DNA of 64,000 nt, from the NCBI GenBank assembly GCA_003478935.1, contig QUFP01000008.1, forward strand, positions 1 to 64,000. The letters run 5' to 3'. The stretch is from Firmicutes bacterium AF25-13AC. GTDB lineage: Bacteria; Bacillota; Clostridia; Lachnospirales; Lachnospiraceae. The notes below the pieces were generated by a model, which saw only the letters and a list, made by a program, of their open reading frames with translations, was not told the origin of the DNA and did no database searches. The position numbers and the translations under genes were made by a program. This document shows positions 26,533 through 36,517 of the stretch, piece after piece (position 1 is the stretch's first letter; the number at the start of each line of letters is the position of its first letter).

Positions 26533-27492
26533 ATGGGAAAGACAACATCAACTTTACCCCAGTATCAGTACAAGAAAAAGCATGGCTTTTTCTATAACCT
26601 GAAAAAGTATCGTGTACTGACACTTATGTGTGTACCGGCAATCGTATTCTTCTTTGCATTTAACTACATGCCGCTCCCAGGTATCTATGTGGCATTTGTT
26701 AAGTACAATTACAGAGACGGTATTTTCGGAAGTAAGTTTGTAGGTATGAAAAACTTTGAGTTCTTGATGCAGTCTGGAAAGCTGTTTGATTTGACAAAGA
26801 ACACAGTTCTTTACAACTTAGCTTTCATTTTCTTAGGAAACATCATTGCAATGTTTATGGCAGTTTTGTTAAACGAGATCCACAATAAGTATTTTAAGAA
26901 GGTTTCACAGACATTGATGTTCCTTCCATACTTCATCTCACAGGTTCTTGTTGGTTTCCTTGTATTCAACCTGTTAAACTATGATACCGGATTTATCAAT
27001 GGTATTTTAGTGAAGCTTGGATTTGAACGTTGGCAGCCATATTCCGATAAGAGTGTATGGCCGCCGATCTTGATTGCCGTATATCTTTGGCAGGTAACTG
27101 GTTACAACTCAGTTGTTTACTTCGCATCTATCTGCGGTATTGATACTTCTATCATCGAGGCAGCAAAAGTGGATGGTGCAAACTGCTTCCAGAAGATTCG
27201 CTACATTATTCTGCCAAGTCTTCGAAGCACAATCGTTATCTTACTTTTGTTCGCACTTGGCGGTATCGTAAAAGGAAACTTTGGTCTGTTCTACAACATT
27301 GTTGGTACAAATTCACTGTTGTATGATACAACGGATATTATCGAGACATACGTATATCGAAGTACAATCACAGACTTTAACTTCTCAACAGCATCTGCAG
27401 TCGGTCTGTATCAGTCAATCATCGGATTCTGTATCGTTATGGCAAGCAATTTTGCTGTTAAGAAGATCGATCCTGAGTACGCATTATTCTAA
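26533..27492 (+). CDS. ABC sugar transporter permease, LplB-type (second importer)
   Basis: A 319-residue permease. The start ATG 26533 has AAGGAGG at 26521-26527; the in-frame ATG 26473 has no ribosome site. The first helix contains LTLMCVPAIVFFFAFNYMPL and a GIYVAFVKYNY segment. The EAA loop reads EAAKVDGANCFQKIRYIILP. It is clearly related to, but diverged from, the permease at 6131, so the two importers probably take different oligosaccharides. It is followed 14 bases later by its partner permease. No ATPase is encoded in the operon. Confidence 0.92.
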   Translation: MGKTTSTLPQYQYKKKHGFFYNLKKYRVLTLMCVPAIVFFFAFNYMPLPGIYVAFVKYNYRDGIFGSKFVGMKNFEFLMQSGKLFDLTKNTVLYNLAFIFLGNIIAMFMAVLLNEIHNKYFKKVSQTLMFLPYFISQVLVGFLVFNLLNYDTGFINGILVKLGFERWQPYSDKSVWPPILIAVYLWQVTGYNSVVYFASICGIDTSIIEAAKVDGANCFQKIRYIILPSLRSTIVILLLFALGGIVKGNFGLFYNIVGTNSLLYDTTDIIETYVYRSTITDFNFSTASAVGLYQSIIGFCIVMASNFAVKKIDPEYALF

Positions 27493-27506
27493 GGAGGGAG
27501 AAAAAA

Positions 27507-28418
27507 ATGGCAAAATCGACAGTAAAAGGTACGAAAATCAAGCTGGATACCTCTGATATCATAATCCGTACAATAGGATATATAGTAGTTACAATTTATG
27601 CACTTGCTTGTGTACTCCCGTTTTTGATTATTCTTGGAACTTCGTTCACAGCTGAGGATGTTATCCGTATTGAGGGTGCACAGCTGTTTCCGAAGCAGTT
27701 CACCACAAAAGCTTATGAGATGGTACTTCAGGGCGGTGCAATCTGGAAGTCTTACGGACTGACTATTACAATGACCTTAACTGGTACACTCGTTGGTCTG
27801 GGCATCATTTCCATGACTGGATATGCTTTACAGAGAAAGGATTTCCCATTCCGCAATGCAATCTCATTCTACATTTATTTTACCACACTGTTCTCAGCAG
27901 GTCTGGCTCCGTACTACCTGTTAATGACACAGACCTATAAGCTGCAGGATAATTACTTAGCAGTCTGGCTTCCACTTTTAATGTCATCTTGGCTGATCAT
28001 TTTGATGAAGAACTTTGTAAAGTCCATTCCTCATGAGATCACCGAGTCTGGTAAGATCGACGGTGCAGGCGATATGAAAATCTTCACCGCACTGATTCTT
28101 CCGATGTTAAAGCCGGCACTTGCAACAATCGGTTTGTTCCTTGCAATCGGTTACTGGAATGAGTGGTATCAGTCATCACTGTTCTTAAGTGAGAAGATGA
28201 GTGTTTATCCATTACAGTACACACTGTACAAGGTCGTAAATAAGGTAAACAGCTTAAAGGGTACAGTAGCAGGTCAGTATGTTGACCTGTCAGATCTTCC
28301 GTCAAATGGACTTAAGATGGCAAATGCAATCTTGGCAACAGGACCAGTTATTCTGGTTTATCCATTTGTACAGCGCTACTTTATCGGTGGTATCACAGTC
28401 GGAGCCGTAAAGGGCTAA
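27507..28418 (+). CDS. ABC sugar transporter permease, YtcP-type (second importer)
   Basis: A 303-residue partner permease with an AAGGAGGG ribosome site before its ATG. The first helix reads IGYIVVTIYALACVLPFLIIL, the EAA loop is TESGKIDGAGDMKIFTALILP, and the C-terminus ends in GGITVGAVKG, the same ending as the permease at 7122. It forms the heterodimeric channel with the preceding subunit. The LacI-type operators upstream control both genes as one transcript. Confidence 0.92.
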   Translation: MAKSTVKGTKIKLDTSDIIIRTIGYIVVTIYALACVLPFLIILGTSFTAEDVIRIEGAQLFPKQFTTKAYEMVLQGGAIWKSYGLTITMTLTGTLVGLGIISMTGYALQRKDFPFRNAISFYIYFTTLFSAGLAPYYLLMTQTYKLQDNYLAVWLPLLMSSWLIILMKNFVKSIPHEITESGKIDGAGDMKIFTALILPMLKPALATIGLFLAIGYWNEWYQSSLFLSEKMSVYPLQYTLYKVVNKVNSLKGTVAGQYVDLSDLPSNGLKMANAILATGPVILVYPFVQRYFIGGITVGAVKG

Positions 28419-28515
28419 TGATTTTTGATTAATAGCAGGAAAGCCTGCATTAATAGATACTTAACAAAGAAAACAAGCGAGGAGAAGACTCGCACAAAGA
28501 AGGAGGAATTTAAAT

Positions 28516-30194
28516 ATGAAGAAGAAGTTTCTTGCATCCGCATTGGCAGCATCTATGGTTGGAACAATGTTCGCATCAAGCCGGCATTCGCAGAGGAAGA
28601 GTCTAGCAGCGCTGCAGCAGAAGAGGTTACAAGCGCAGCAGAAGAGGTTACAAGCGCAGCAGCAGAGGCAACTACGGGCGAGGTTCCGAATTATGATGAT
28701 GTTTGGGCAGAGAAGTGGGCAGATGTTGATACATCTGAGCATGTAGTTATCAATTACATGACTACTGGTGATGCACCGACAAACGATGCAACACAGAAGA
28801 TGCTAGATGAGCTGAATGCAATCTTGACAGAGAAGGTTAATGCAGAGCTGCAGATTTACTACATTGGCTGGACCGATTATTTGTCAAACTACAACCTGAC
28901 TCTGGCTCGTATGGATGGCACTGTAGACTTAGTTGGTACTGCTACTGACTGGCTGGATGCATGGCCAAACGCAAAGAATGGTGCTTTCCTTGAGTTAAGT
29001 GATGAGATGCTTGAAAAGTACGCACCAGTTACTTATGAGACTGTTTCTCAGGAAGATTGGGATCAGTGTAAGTACAAAGATAATATCTACTTCATGCCAG
29101 AGGATAACTACGCACAGTGGACAAATCATGGTTTTGCATATCGTCTTGACTGGGCAAAGGAAGCTGGTCTTGAGGATGGTGTTCACAGCTGGGAAGATAT
29201 GACTACTTACTTTAAGTATGTAAGCGAGAATAAGGATGAGCTTGGTGTTGTAACTCCTTGGGATTCTGATGGTACACAGTATTCAACAATGGCAGGCGGC
29301 TGGGTTTCTTCCCATAGCGATTTCGTAGCAATTGATGGTCTTGCAGCAGCAGCTTACTGGGGCGGTATGAAGGATGATCTGTATACAATTGTAAGCCCAC
29401 TGTATACTGATACCGATTCTCTTGTAGAATTTGCAAAGATGATGAAGGAATGGGATGAGATGGGTGTTTGGAAGACAGACGTTCTGAACAATACCTCTTC
29501 TGATAACGAATCTGATTTCAAGCTTGGAAAGACAGCTGCAAATCAGCATCATACCCAGACTTGGACAGGTCTGATCGACAAGACAAAGGCAAATAATCCA
29601 GATGCTGAGGTTGGTTTCTTCTGGTTTGGAGAGGAAAAGCAGAATCTTGTTTCTTTGAGTGTTACCCATGGTGCAATGGCAGTTTCCTATGGTTCTGAGA
29701 ATCCAGAGAGAGCTCTGATGGTTTATGATTTACTGAGAAATGATGCTGAGTGCTACGACCTGATCAACTATGGTCAGAAGGGTGTTCAGTGGGATGTAAA
29801 CGATGAAGGTCTTCGTATTACTCCAGAATCCTATAATTCTGATACTGATGGTATTACAACTAACTTCTGGTGGGGACGTAACGATCTGTTAGAGATTCGT
29901 GATGCTACAAAGGAATGGGATACAATTGATGCACTGTATGCAGAGTATGATGATGTAAAGATTGCTTATCCTTATGGTAAGTTTGTTGCAGATGTTGATG
30001 ATATCCAGTCCTATATCAACAATATCAACGAAGTTAACACCAACTACATGAAGCAGATCGCATTTGGTAAGTACACTGGCACCGCAGAAGAGATCGTTGC
30101 TGAGTATCAGCAGGCTTTAAAGGATGCAGGTATGGATATCGTTATCGAAGAGCTTCAGAAGCAGTTAAATGAAGTTTACGGTGACGCAGAATAA
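28516..30194 (+). CDS. Solute-binding protein of the second importer (frameshift in signal peptide)
   Basis: The gene starts at ATG 28516 behind AAGGAGG and encodes a signal peptide (MKKKFLASALAASMVGTMFA). The frame then shifts: the expected cleavage region (AFAEEESSSAAAEE) continues in the next frame from about 28582. One base seems lost near 28581. Restored, the product has 559 residues. The mature N-terminus has a repeated acidic AEEVTSAA linker and then a family 1 binding-protein domain (VINYMTTGDAPTNDATQKMLDELN, YRLDWAKEAGLEDGVHSWEDM). No lipobox cysteine is seen. The long frame open from 28425 is coding only after the shift. If the lesion is real, the protein would not be exported. Confidence 0.82.
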
Positions 30195-30239
30195 TAAAAA
30201 TAGTAACTACCCACAGTAATGGGTCAGTAAACGCGTAAA

Positions 30240-30274
30240 GGGCGGGGTGACCTTTGGTCATCCTGCTCTTTTTT
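30240..30274 (+). terminator. Terminator after the second importer operon
   Basis: GGGCGGGGTGACC pairs with GGTCATCCTGCTC (with G-U pairs) over TTT, followed by TTTTTT. Confidence 0.75.
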
Positions 30275-30299
30275 GTAACATAATTTAGAAAGAGGAGCA

Positions 30300-31295
30300 A
30301 TGATGACACATACATTTGAAATTAAAGATAATTTTTATCTGGACGGCAAGCCATTTCAGATCATCTCTGGTGGAATCCACTATTTCCGCGTGGTTCCAGA
30401 GTATTGGAAGGATCGTCTGGAAAAATTAAAGGCGATGGGATGCAATACAGTTGAGACTTACATTCCTTGGAACATGCATGAACCAAACAAGGGTGAGTTC
30501 CATTTTGACGGAATGCTCGACATTGCAAAATTTGTAAAAACAGCACAGGAGTTAGGTCTGTGGGTGATTATTCGTCCATCACCATATATCTGTGCAGAAT
30601 GGGAGTTTGGCGGACTGCCGGCTTGGCTTTTGGCAGAGGATGGCATGAAGCTTCGCGGCTGCTATAAGCCGTTCTTAGATCATATTCGTTCTTATTATAA
30701 AGAACTGTTCAAGGTTTTGGCACCTCTTCAGGTAAACTACGGCGGACCAGTCATCATGATGCAGGTAGAAAATGAGTATGGCTACTATGGTGATGACACA
30801 GAGTATCTTGAGACAATGAAGCAGATCATGATCGATTTTGGTACTGTTGTACCTCTTGTTACATCAGATGGACCTATGCATGAGTCTCTTTCCTGTGGTC
30901 ACTTAGAAGGTGCTCTTCCGACTGGAAACTTTGGTTCACGCACCGAGGAGCGTTTTGAAATATTGAAACAGTATACAAATGGCGGTCCTTTAATGTGTAC
31001 CGAGTTCTGGGTTGGCTGGTTTGACCATTGGGGCAATGGCGGCCATATGAGAGGAAATTTAGAGGAGAGCACAAAGGATCTTGACAAGATGCTTGAGCTT
31101 GGCCATGTCAACATTTACATGTTTGAGGGCGGCACAAACTTTGGCTTTATGAATGGATCTAATTATTATGATGAGTTGACACCAGATGTTACTTCCTATG
31201 ATTATGATGGCGTACTTACAGAGGCTGGTGATATCACAGAGAAATATCGCCGCTATCAGGAAGTTATCCGCAAGTATGCACCGATCCGGAAGTAA
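30300..31295 (+). CDS. GH35 beta-galactosidase, catalytic part (frameshifted)
   Basis: The TIM-barrel part of a GH35 beta-galactosidase that removes terminal beta-galactose from galactan or arabinogalactan side chains. The GGIHYFRV and NTVETYIPWNMHEP motifs mark the family; the acid/base is Glu159 in MQVENEYG and the nucleophile Glu235 in CTEFWVGWFDHWG. There is no signal peptide, so it is cytosolic. The frame stops at 31295, but the following sequence (DPEVTYSTKIEKKAYG) continues in the next frame from 31283, so one base is missing near there. Restored length is 593 residues, normal for the family. The gene follows the LacI-regulated importer, past a terminator. Confidence 0.85.
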   Translation: MMTHTFEIKDNFYLDGKPFQIISGGIHYFRVVPEYWKDRLEKLKAMGCNTVETYIPWNMHEPNKGEFHFDGMLDIAKFVKTAQELGLWVIIRPSPYICAEWEFGGLPAWLLAEDGMKLRGCYKPFLDHIRSYYKELFKVLAPLQVNYGGPVIMMQVENEYGYYGDDTEYLETMKQIMIDFGTVVPLVTSDGPMHESLSCGHLEGALPTGNFGSRTEERFEILKQYTNGGPLMCTEFWVGWFDHWGNGGHMRGNLEESTKDLDKMLELGHVNIYMFEGGTNFGFMNGSNYYDELTPDVTSYDYDGVLTEAGDITEKYRRYQEVIRKYAPIRK

Positions 31296-32080
31296 CATAC
31301 AGCACAAAGATCGAGAAGAAAGCATACGGAACCTTACAGTATGATGCAAGAGTTGGACTCTTTGAATCTCTTGATGATCTTTCAGCACCTGTAAAATGCA
31401 AGTTCCCGACTTCTATGGAGCGTTTAGGACAAAATTATGGATATATTTTGTACCATACAAAGCTTGAGAAAGAGCAGAATCTTGAAAAGATCCGTTTGTA
31501 TGAGGCAAATGACCGTGCAAATCTCTTTGTCGATCAGAAACCGCTTGTAACGCTTTATGACAGACAGCTTCTTTCTGAGGCAAAGGCAGGAGAGGATTTT
31601 GCGAAGGAAGATGGAAAGCCAGTTACCTTTAAGAAGGGTGCACCGCTTGATATTCTTGTTGAGAACATGGGACGCGTAAACTTCGGACCAAGAATGGAGC
31701 ATCAGAGAAAAGGTATCGACGGACACGTACAGATCAACGGTCACACTCACTTAAACTGGGAAGAGTATTGCCTGCCGCTTGACAACATCGAAAAGCTCGA
31801 TTATACAAAGGGCTATACAGAGGGACTTCCGGCATTTTATCACTTTACGCTTGACGTGGACCAAAAGGGAGATACCTTCCTAGATTTCGAAGGATGGGGT
31901 AAGGGATGCATTTTCTTAAACGGATTTAATCTGGGACGATTCTGGGAGATCGGACCACAGAAGAGACTTTATATTCCGGCACCGCTGTTAAAAGAAGGAC
32001 GAAATGAAATCGTCGTGTTCGAGACAGACGGCAAACAGCCAGGAACAATAACCTTAAAAGATGAGCCGGATATCGGCTGA
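31283..32080 (+). CDS. GH35 beta-galactosidase, C-terminal jelly-roll part (frameshifted)
   Basis: Continuation of the GH35 gene in the shifted frame. The segment contains LFESLDDLSAPVKC, GQNYGYILYHTKL, ILVENMGRVNFGPRM and KGCIFLNGFNLGRFWEIGPQ, the usual C-terminal beta-sandwich domains of GH35. An ATG at 31415 could be called as a start, but coding sequence reaches upstream to the catalytic part. With one base restored, both parts form one full-length enzyme. Confidence 0.85.
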   Translation, partial: DPEVTYSTKIEKKAYGTLQYDARVGLFESLDDLSAPVKCKFPTSMERLGQNYGYILYHTKLEKEQNLEKIRLYEANDRANLFVDQKPLVTLYDRQLLSEAKAGEDFAKEDGKPVTFKKGAPLDILVENMGRVNFGPRMEHQRKGIDGHVQINGHTHLNWEEYCLPLDNIEKLDYTKGYTEGLPAFYHFTLDVDQKGDTFLDFEGWGKGCIFLNGFNLGRFWEIGPQKRLYIPAPLLKEGRNEIVVFETDGKQPGTITLKDEPDIG

Positions 32081-32087
32081 TGGAGCT

Positions 32088-32120
32088 GGGGCGGACATTG
32101 TAATGTGTCTGCCCTTTTTT
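32088..32120 (+). terminator. Terminator after the GH35 gene
   Basis: GGGCGGACA pairs with TGTCTGCCC, followed by TTTTTT. It sits only about 17 bases before the GH2 start, so the GH2 gene depends on readthrough or an unseen promoter. Confidence 0.8.
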
Positions 32121-32136
32121 AATAGGAGAAAAAATC

Positions 32137-34491
32137 ATGGATAGAACATATATTACACTGAACGAGAACTGGAAATTCCACTATGGAGAGGTGCCGGAAG
32201 GCTGGTACAAGGGCTATGACGACAGTGCGTGGACTAGCGTTACGCTGCCGCATGACTGGTCTGTACATATGCCGTTTGAGCAGACTAATTCCAGCGGAAC
32301 AGGATATTTAAGCGGAGGCATTGGCTGGTATCGTGTGCGTTTTTCTCTGCCAGAGGAATATAAAGGAAAGCGCGTGAGAGTTGTATTTGATGGAATCTAT
32401 AAAAATAGTAGAATATGGTGCAACAGCTATCACATTGGAAAGCGTCCTTATGGTTATACACAGATCAGCTATGATATTACTGACTTTGTTCAGTTTGGTG
32501 CGATTGATAATGAGATTACTGTGCGTGTATGCCATACTGATTTAGCAGATTCACGCTGGTTTACAGGCTCTGGTATTTACCGCAAGGCATACCTTGTAGT
32601 GGAGGAGCAGATTCATGCTGTATGGAATGGTGTTGCCTTTAATGTGTCAAGAGCAGATGAGCAGTCTGCGGCTGTTTGTGCAAATGCAGAGATTGCAAAT
32701 GAGCTAGATGAGCGCGTGATTGGAACATTGACTGCTAGTCTAAAGCTATGTGGAAGTGATGAGGAGCCGACTGTTTTTGCAAGAGTACCGGCTGCAATGG
32801 AGGCACACGAGAAGAAAACCTTCTATTTAAATGGAATGATTGGAAAACCAAAGCTTTGGTCTTGTGAATCACCATCATTATATGAGCTTTGCATTTCATT
32901 TGAAAAAGAAGATGAAAATGTGGTTGTATTAGATAAAGAACGCGTTGGTATCAGAACATTTTCATTTGATGCTGATCAAGGCTTTTTCCTGAATGGAAAG
33001 GAAACAAAGTTTAAGGGCGTATGTGTTCATCATGATGGCGGCTGTCTTGGTGCAGCGATGTATCGTGAGGTATGGCTTCGCAGACTGCTTAAATTGAAGG
33101 AAGGCGGCTGCAATGCGATCCGCTGCAGTCATAATCCGCATATGCCAGAGCTGTATGATCTGTGCGATGAGCTTGGACTTTTAATGATGGATGAGGCATT
33201 CGATGAGTGGGAAAATCCGAAGAATAAGTGGTCTACCGGTCATAATGTATATCCGCCAAAGCATGATGGCTACGCAGAAGATTTTCCAGAGTGGCATGAG
33301 CGTGATCTTGCTGATATGGTACGCCGTGACCGCAACCATCCAAGCATCGTTATGTGGAGCATTGGAAATGAGATCGACTACCCGAATGACCCATATTGTC
33401 ATCCATTGTTTGAGTCAATGACCGGAAATAACGATGCAAACAAGCCGGCAAAGGAGCGCCAGTATGACCCAGATAAGCCAAATGCAGAGCGTCTGAGTGT
33501 CATTGCAAAAGAGTTGGCAGCGATTGTGCGCACACAGGATACCACAAGACCAGTTACATTGGCAGCAGCTTTCCCAGAGCTGTCATCTCATATTGGATTT
33601 TTTGATGCACTTGATGTTGTGGGCTACAATTATAAAGAGCATCTGTATGAAGAAAGCCACAAACGTTTCCCAGACAAGCCATTTTTAGGCAGCGAAAATG
33701 GCGGCGGCTATGAGCAGTGGTGTGCGGTGCGCGATAATGCATATATCAGCGGACAATTTTTGTGGACAGGAATTGATTATCTTGGAGAGGCACATGGATG
33801 GCCGATTCACGGTTCATCAGCTGGTTTAATGGATCTTGCAGGCTTTGAAAAGCCAGGCTTCTATAGAAGAAAGGCATTCTGGAGCACAGAACCATTTGCT
33901 TGTATCCTGACACGCCCAGATGATGGTGATGAGCATGAGTGGAGACCGTGGAATGCACATTGGAATTATACAGATGGAGAAAATGTCGTTGTACGAGTAT
34001 TCACAAATGTGCAAAAAGAAACTATTTCCCTTAGTATAGTTGGCAATGATGGTGAAAAGTCATTGCACGATGGAACATATCTTGAAAAAGAAGGTTGCAC
34101 CGAGTGGCGTTTTGCTTATGAGCCAGGTGTACTTAAGGCAGTGTGCGGCGAAGCCGAGTGCAGCATTCAGACAGCAGGAAAAGCAGTCGAGCTGTCTGCA
34201 AATGTATGGCATGCAGAAGAAACTATAAATAAGGAAGAAGTGATGCAGATCGAGGTTTCACTTACTGATGAAAATGGTGTTCTTGCGGCAGAAGATCTGG
34301 AAATCACGGCAGAGGTCATCGGAGGAACACTTCTTGGACTGGAAAACGGTGATTTAGCAGACCTAACGCCATACTGCGAGGCACACAGAAAGACACACAA
34401 TGGCAGATTGATTGTCTATGTAAAGCCAAAAGAAGATGTAAAGGTATGCATCAGTTGCCCGGCATTAGATAAAAGAGTGTGGATTGAATAA
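32137..34491 (+). CDS. GH2 beta-galactosidase-type glycoside hydrolase
   Basis: A 784-residue GH2 enzyme. Residues about 1-165 form the sugar-binding domain (WTSVTLPHDWSVHMPFE, GGIGWYRVRF, FDGIYKNSRIWCN). The barrel has the family signature CNAIRCSHNPHMPELYDLCDELGLL, the acid/base Glu412 in WSIGNEIDYP and the nucleophile Glu520 in FLGSENGGG. C-terminal beta-domains follow. No signal peptide is present. It lies directly after the GH35 gene, so the two probably cleave different galactosyl linkages of the oligosaccharide brought in by the LacI-regulated importer. Specificity for beta-galactoside is likely but beta-glucuronidase or other GH2 activities are not excluded. The ATG follows AGGAG. Confidence 0.88.
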   Translation: MDRTYITLNENWKFHYGEVPEGWYKGYDDSAWTSVTLPHDWSVHMPFEQTNSSGTGYLSGGIGWYRVRFSLPEEYKGKRVRVVFDGIYKNSRIWCNSYHIGKRPYGYTQISYDITDFVQFGAIDNEITVRVCHTDLADSRWFTGSGIYRKAYLVVEEQIHAVWNGVAFNVSRADEQSAAVCANAEIANELDERVIGTLTASLKLCGSDEEPTVFARVPAAMEAHEKKTFYLNGMIGKPKLWSCESPSLYELCISFEKEDENVVVLDKERVGIRTFSFDADQGFFLNGKETKFKGVCVHHDGGCLGAAMYREVWLRRLLKLKEGGCNAIRCSHNPHMPELYDLCDELGLLMMDEAFDEWENPKNKWSTGHNVYPPKHDGYAEDFPEWHERDLADMVRRDRNHPSIVMWSIGNEIDYPNDPYCHPLFESMTGNNDANKPAKERQYDPDKPNAERLSVIAKELAAIVRTQDTTRPVTLAAAFPELSSHIGFFDALDVVGYNYKEHLYEESHKRFPDKPFLGSENGGGYEQWCAVRDNAYISGQFLWTGIDYLGEAHGWPIHGSSAGLMDLAGFEKPGFYRRKAFWSTEPFACILTRPDDGDEHEWRPWNAHWNYTDGENVVVRVFTNVQKETISLSIVGNDGEKSLHDGTYLEKEGCTEWRFAYEPGVLKAVCGEAECSIQTAGKAVELSANVWHAEETINKEEVMQIEVSLTDENGVLAAEDLEITAEVIGGTLLGLENGDLADLTPYCEAHRKTHNGRLIVYVKPKEDVKVCISCPALDKRVWIE

Positions 34492-34497
34492 TAATAT

Positions 34498-36438
34498 ATG
34501 AACAAAGAGGAATTACTATGGCTGCGGCGGTACAACCGATATTGCGGAAAATTCATGTATAAGGAGCGATGCCGCCGCGGCATCTCTGAACAAAAAATAT
34601 CAAGAGGTGTCTGCACCAGAACTGAGCTTAGGAAAATGGAAAATGGCGACACGCCATGGAAGAAAATGATAGGTGACTATCTGCTGCAAAGACTAGGTGT
34701 GCCGACTGAATATTTTGAGGTAATGGCAGATGCAAGGGAATTGAACGGATGGAGAGACCGCGAGGATATCTGTCTAGTTGTTTTTGAGCAGCCGCAGAAA
34801 GCACAGCAATTACTAGAAGTGTATAAGAAAAAGTATCGAAAAAAAACGCCATTTGAAGAGAAGTTTTTAAAGAAAATGCAGACCATTCTTCTGATGCAGG
34901 CGTACAAAAAAAGTTTTGAGAGCAAGAGCGTTGACGTTGAACGTGAAAAATCAGAGGGAGAAAATCTGGTGGAAAGCGCACGGCAGACGGTACTATGTAC
35001 ATTACCCGATGGATGGGAAAAAAAGAAGCTGTCAAAGTTTTTACTGGCTCCCTGTGAGTTGGAAAGTATTTTGCTTCTGGCAAATTGTCTGCTTCTTATC
35101 GGTAAGACAGATGAAGCTATGCAGATGCACAAGAAGGTAGCCGACTATGTAAAACAGGCAAAGTTTGAACCAAAGGTTCAGATATTGATTTATCCACAGG
35201 TGGCACTTCTTGGAATGAAACTCGAATTGTATGCAGGCAATGAAGAAAAAGCGCTTTCATATGGAATGGAAGCACTTGAGCTACTCAGACACCAGTACTC
35301 ACAGCGATATGTTGTTTTTGTTTTGGAAGAACTGATTAATGTGTTAGAATGCATTAGCATAAAAGGAAAAGAGGATCAGAAATACAAGGAAGAAGAGACA
35401 GAGGTAACAGAATTTCTCAAGACATTTGAGGAACTATATCGGTTGTTTTCACATCCTAAAAAGAGAATGTGGCAGAGCGTTAGTGTCAGCAATACGCATG
35501 AAATTGGACTGACACTTAAAATGCTTAGAAAAGCAATGGGATTGTCAGCAGCAAAGGTATCGGCTGCGAATCCAGACCATCTGACTGCGCGACAGATAGA
35601 GAAAATAGAGGCTGGAACGCACCGACCTTCTGGCAGAAATTATGAAATGCTCATGCAGTTTTATCATAAGACGGGACTAGAAGGGCAGCTGTTACTTGAA
35701 ACTGATTCGCTGGAAGTGCTGCACCAGAGACAGGAAATCGTTGACTTCATTATACGCGAAGAATGGGATAACGCATGGGAAAGTTTTCAGAGCTTTAAAG
35801 AAAAACTGGATGTGAACGTGCCATTAAATCGGCAGGAAGTGCTGTTTATGGAAAGCAATATTTTGTATAAGCGAGAGAAGTTGGCCTCAGATGAATATCT
35901 GAGAATGTTAAAAGAGGCGTTGTCCTGTACAATGCCAGAACTTCCGCTGGAAAAATGGAATATGTGGGTGTTCCAGAGAGAGGAGGGGAGTCTAGCTGGG
36001 AATATTGCAGATAAACTTGAAAAATCTGGTGAGTATGAGTGCGCAAAACAGATTTATCAAGCGTTGTATGAGTCTTTTGAGTTACAAATGAAACGTACTC
36101 AAATTCCTTATAGAGGTTATGTTGTGATAACAACCGGATTGGTTAATTTATTGGGTGATCATAAATTATATAGACAATCAATGCAAAAGGATAAGAAAAT
36201 TATAAAAGCATTACTAAATGATACCATAGAGGATGTTGATTTTTTTCTATATGATATTTGTTGGAGTTTATATGAATTAGAAAAAGAAGAAGTTGATAAA
36301 AAAGAAGAATACCAAAATTGGCGAAGAAAGCTTTTTCTTATCTCATATCAACTTGCAAGCTTTTTCTATTCAGAAAATAGTGTAAAATTTTATGAAGAGC
36401 AAGCAGTGAAATATTTAGGAGAAAAGATGACGCTATAA
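34498..36438 (+). CDS. Rgg/PlcR-like regulator with two XRE-type helix-turn-helix regions
   Basis: A 646-residue cytosolic regulator. The first DNA-binding region (about residues 20-75) reads KERCRRGISEQKISRGVCTR and ELRKMENGD; a second XRE-like region (about 340-400) contains IGLTLKMLRKAMGLSAAKVS and RQIEKIEAGTHRP. The rest is helical and TPR-like, as in Rgg/RRNPP peptide-sensing regulators. The start is uncertain: AAAGAGG at 34504-34510 fits ATG 34518 in another frame, which opens with MAAAVQPILRK and would join this frame if AAAA at 34548-34551 had one base fewer. Base composition becomes AT-richer after about 36060. A terminator separates it from the secreted protein and ABC transporter downstream, which it may control. 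Confidence 0.75.
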   Translation: MNKEELLWLRRYNRYCGKFMYKERCRRGISEQKISRGVCTRTELRKMENGDTPWKKMIGDYLLQRLGVPTEYFEVMADARELNGWRDREDICLVVFEQPQKAQQLLEVYKKKYRKKTPFEEKFLKKMQTILLMQAYKKSFESKSVDVEREKSEGENLVESARQTVLCTLPDGWEKKKLSKFLLAPCELESILLLANCLLLIGKTDEAMQMHKKVADYVKQAKFEPKVQILIYPQVALLGMKLELYAGNEEKALSYGMEALELLRHQYSQRYVVFVLEELINVLECISIKGKEDQKYKEEETEVTEFLKTFEELYRLFSHPKKRMWQSVSVSNTHEIGLTLKMLRKAMGLSAAKVSAANPDHLTARQIEKIEAGTHRPSGRNYEMLMQFYHKTGLEGQLLLETDSLEVLHQRQEIVDFIIREEWDNAWESFQSFKEKLDVNVPLNRQEVLFMESNILYKREKLASDEYLRMLKEALSCTMPELPLEKWNMWVFQREEGSLAGNIADKLEKSGEYECAKQIYQALYESFELQMKRTQIPYRGYVVITTGLVNLLGDHKLYRQSMQKDKKIIKALLNDTIEDVDFFLYDICWSLYELEKEEVDKKEEYQNWRRKLFLISYQLASFFYSENSVKFYEEQAVKYLGEKMTL

Positions 36439-36517
36439 GCCTGCATCAAGGCCGAGTATCAAGAATAAATACTAAGAACAAATACGATAAATTTGAATCG
36501 TTATAAAAATTTAAGAA

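Noticed and set aside
28425..28515. Start of the second solute-binding protein at 28425
   Set aside because: The 90 bases before 28516 encode a highly charged stretch unlike a signal peptide, and the AAGGAGG site and true signal peptide belong to ATG 28516 in the other frame.
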